Below, in pieces: positions 63,929 to 64,000 of a stretch of DNA of 64,000 nt; positions within the stretch are counted from its first letter, which is position 1, and each line of letters starts with the position of its first letter. The notes under the pieces are model-generated. The model was not told where the DNA came from. It saw only the letters and a program-made list of their open reading frames with translations, and did not search any database. Source of the stretch: Alkalinema sp. CACIAM 70d (GTDB taxonomy: Bacteria; Cyanobacteriota; Cyanobacteriia; Leptolyngbyales; Leptolyngbyaceae); NCBI GenBank assembly GCA_002148405.1, contig MUGG01000214.1:18532-82531 (forward strand), in the 5' to 3' direction. The position numbers were made by a program, and so were the translations under genes.

Positions 63929-64000
63929 TGGCTGGCGATCGATTCGGAGTGTTGAATCGATCGCATTAAACCCGTTTTGTCGTTAATGCTCTAAATTCGA
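63929..64000. other. Window end
   Basis: The last 72 bases after the DUF561 gene contain no recognisable feature. Confidence 0.4.

Overview
The window is cyanobacterial chromosomal DNA. It carries a photosystem II psbA gene, ndhB of the NDH-1 complex, a Rubisco accumulation factor (raf1), heme oxygenase, a Mg-protoporphyrin ester cyclase, a DesC-type desaturase, XisH/XisI-family genes and several cyanobacteria-restricted families (DUF4912, DUF2358, DUF4079, DUF561/Ycf23), and it is rich in CGATCG-type (HIP1-like) motifs. The species cannot be fixed from the sequence; no heterocyst genes are seen.

Layout. 0-3 kb: tail of an EAL-domain protein, a dead IS1 copy, thiE and a XisI gene with a truncated XisH. 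3-16 kb: mostly housekeeping or cyanobacteria-specific genes (beta-helix/SPOR protein, CorC-type membrane protein, MlaE-type permease, DUF4912 protein, Nudix, ArsA ATPase, trpF), plus a strongly folded candidate small RNA with its own terminator near 11.1 kb. 16-24 kb: a site-2 protease, then an apparent low-oxygen island: desC, a psbA with the three D1' signature residues (Ala80, Leu158, Ala286), hemN and heme oxygenase in tandem on the minus strand, with the oxidative cyclase acsF/chlAII divergent. 24-30 kb: a large unknown membrane protein, two pentapeptide-repeat proteins, a type II-like sulfide:quinone oxidoreductase (sqr) and a convergent ArsR-family regulator with a palindromic operator-like region. 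30-44 kb: purK followed by a 6S RNA candidate, an M16 peptidase, ndhB, topA, a TPR protein, raf1, two Uma2-type nucleases and a SpoIID-like protein.

44-52 kb is the accessory region: an IS110 remnant, a hydroxylase-SDR fusion, an Rpn-type nuclease, an N-terminally truncated RHS polymorphic toxin with a Hint domain and adjacent putative immunity gene, a MazF/PemK toxin-antitoxin pair, an IS630-type element, an orphan putative immunity gene and a second RHS remnant. Short direct repeats flank these modules. 52-64 kb returns to ordinary genes (DUF4079, phosphotransferase-kinase fusion, HEAT protein, DprA-like protein, aminotransferase, GCS2-like ligase, sucrase/ferredoxin-like protein, methyltransferase) and ends with a frameshifted DUF561/ycf23 gene.

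Two threads link genes across the window. First, hemN, ho, acsF, the D1'-type psbA and sqr together suggest a cell that keeps photosynthesis and tetrapyrrole synthesis going at low oxygen and copes with sulfide. Second, intergenic DNA carries many short (15-23 bp) tandem duplications and three copies of a palindromic CCCCCTTA-type repeat. All functional statements come from reading the sequence and family knowledge; no database search was run.
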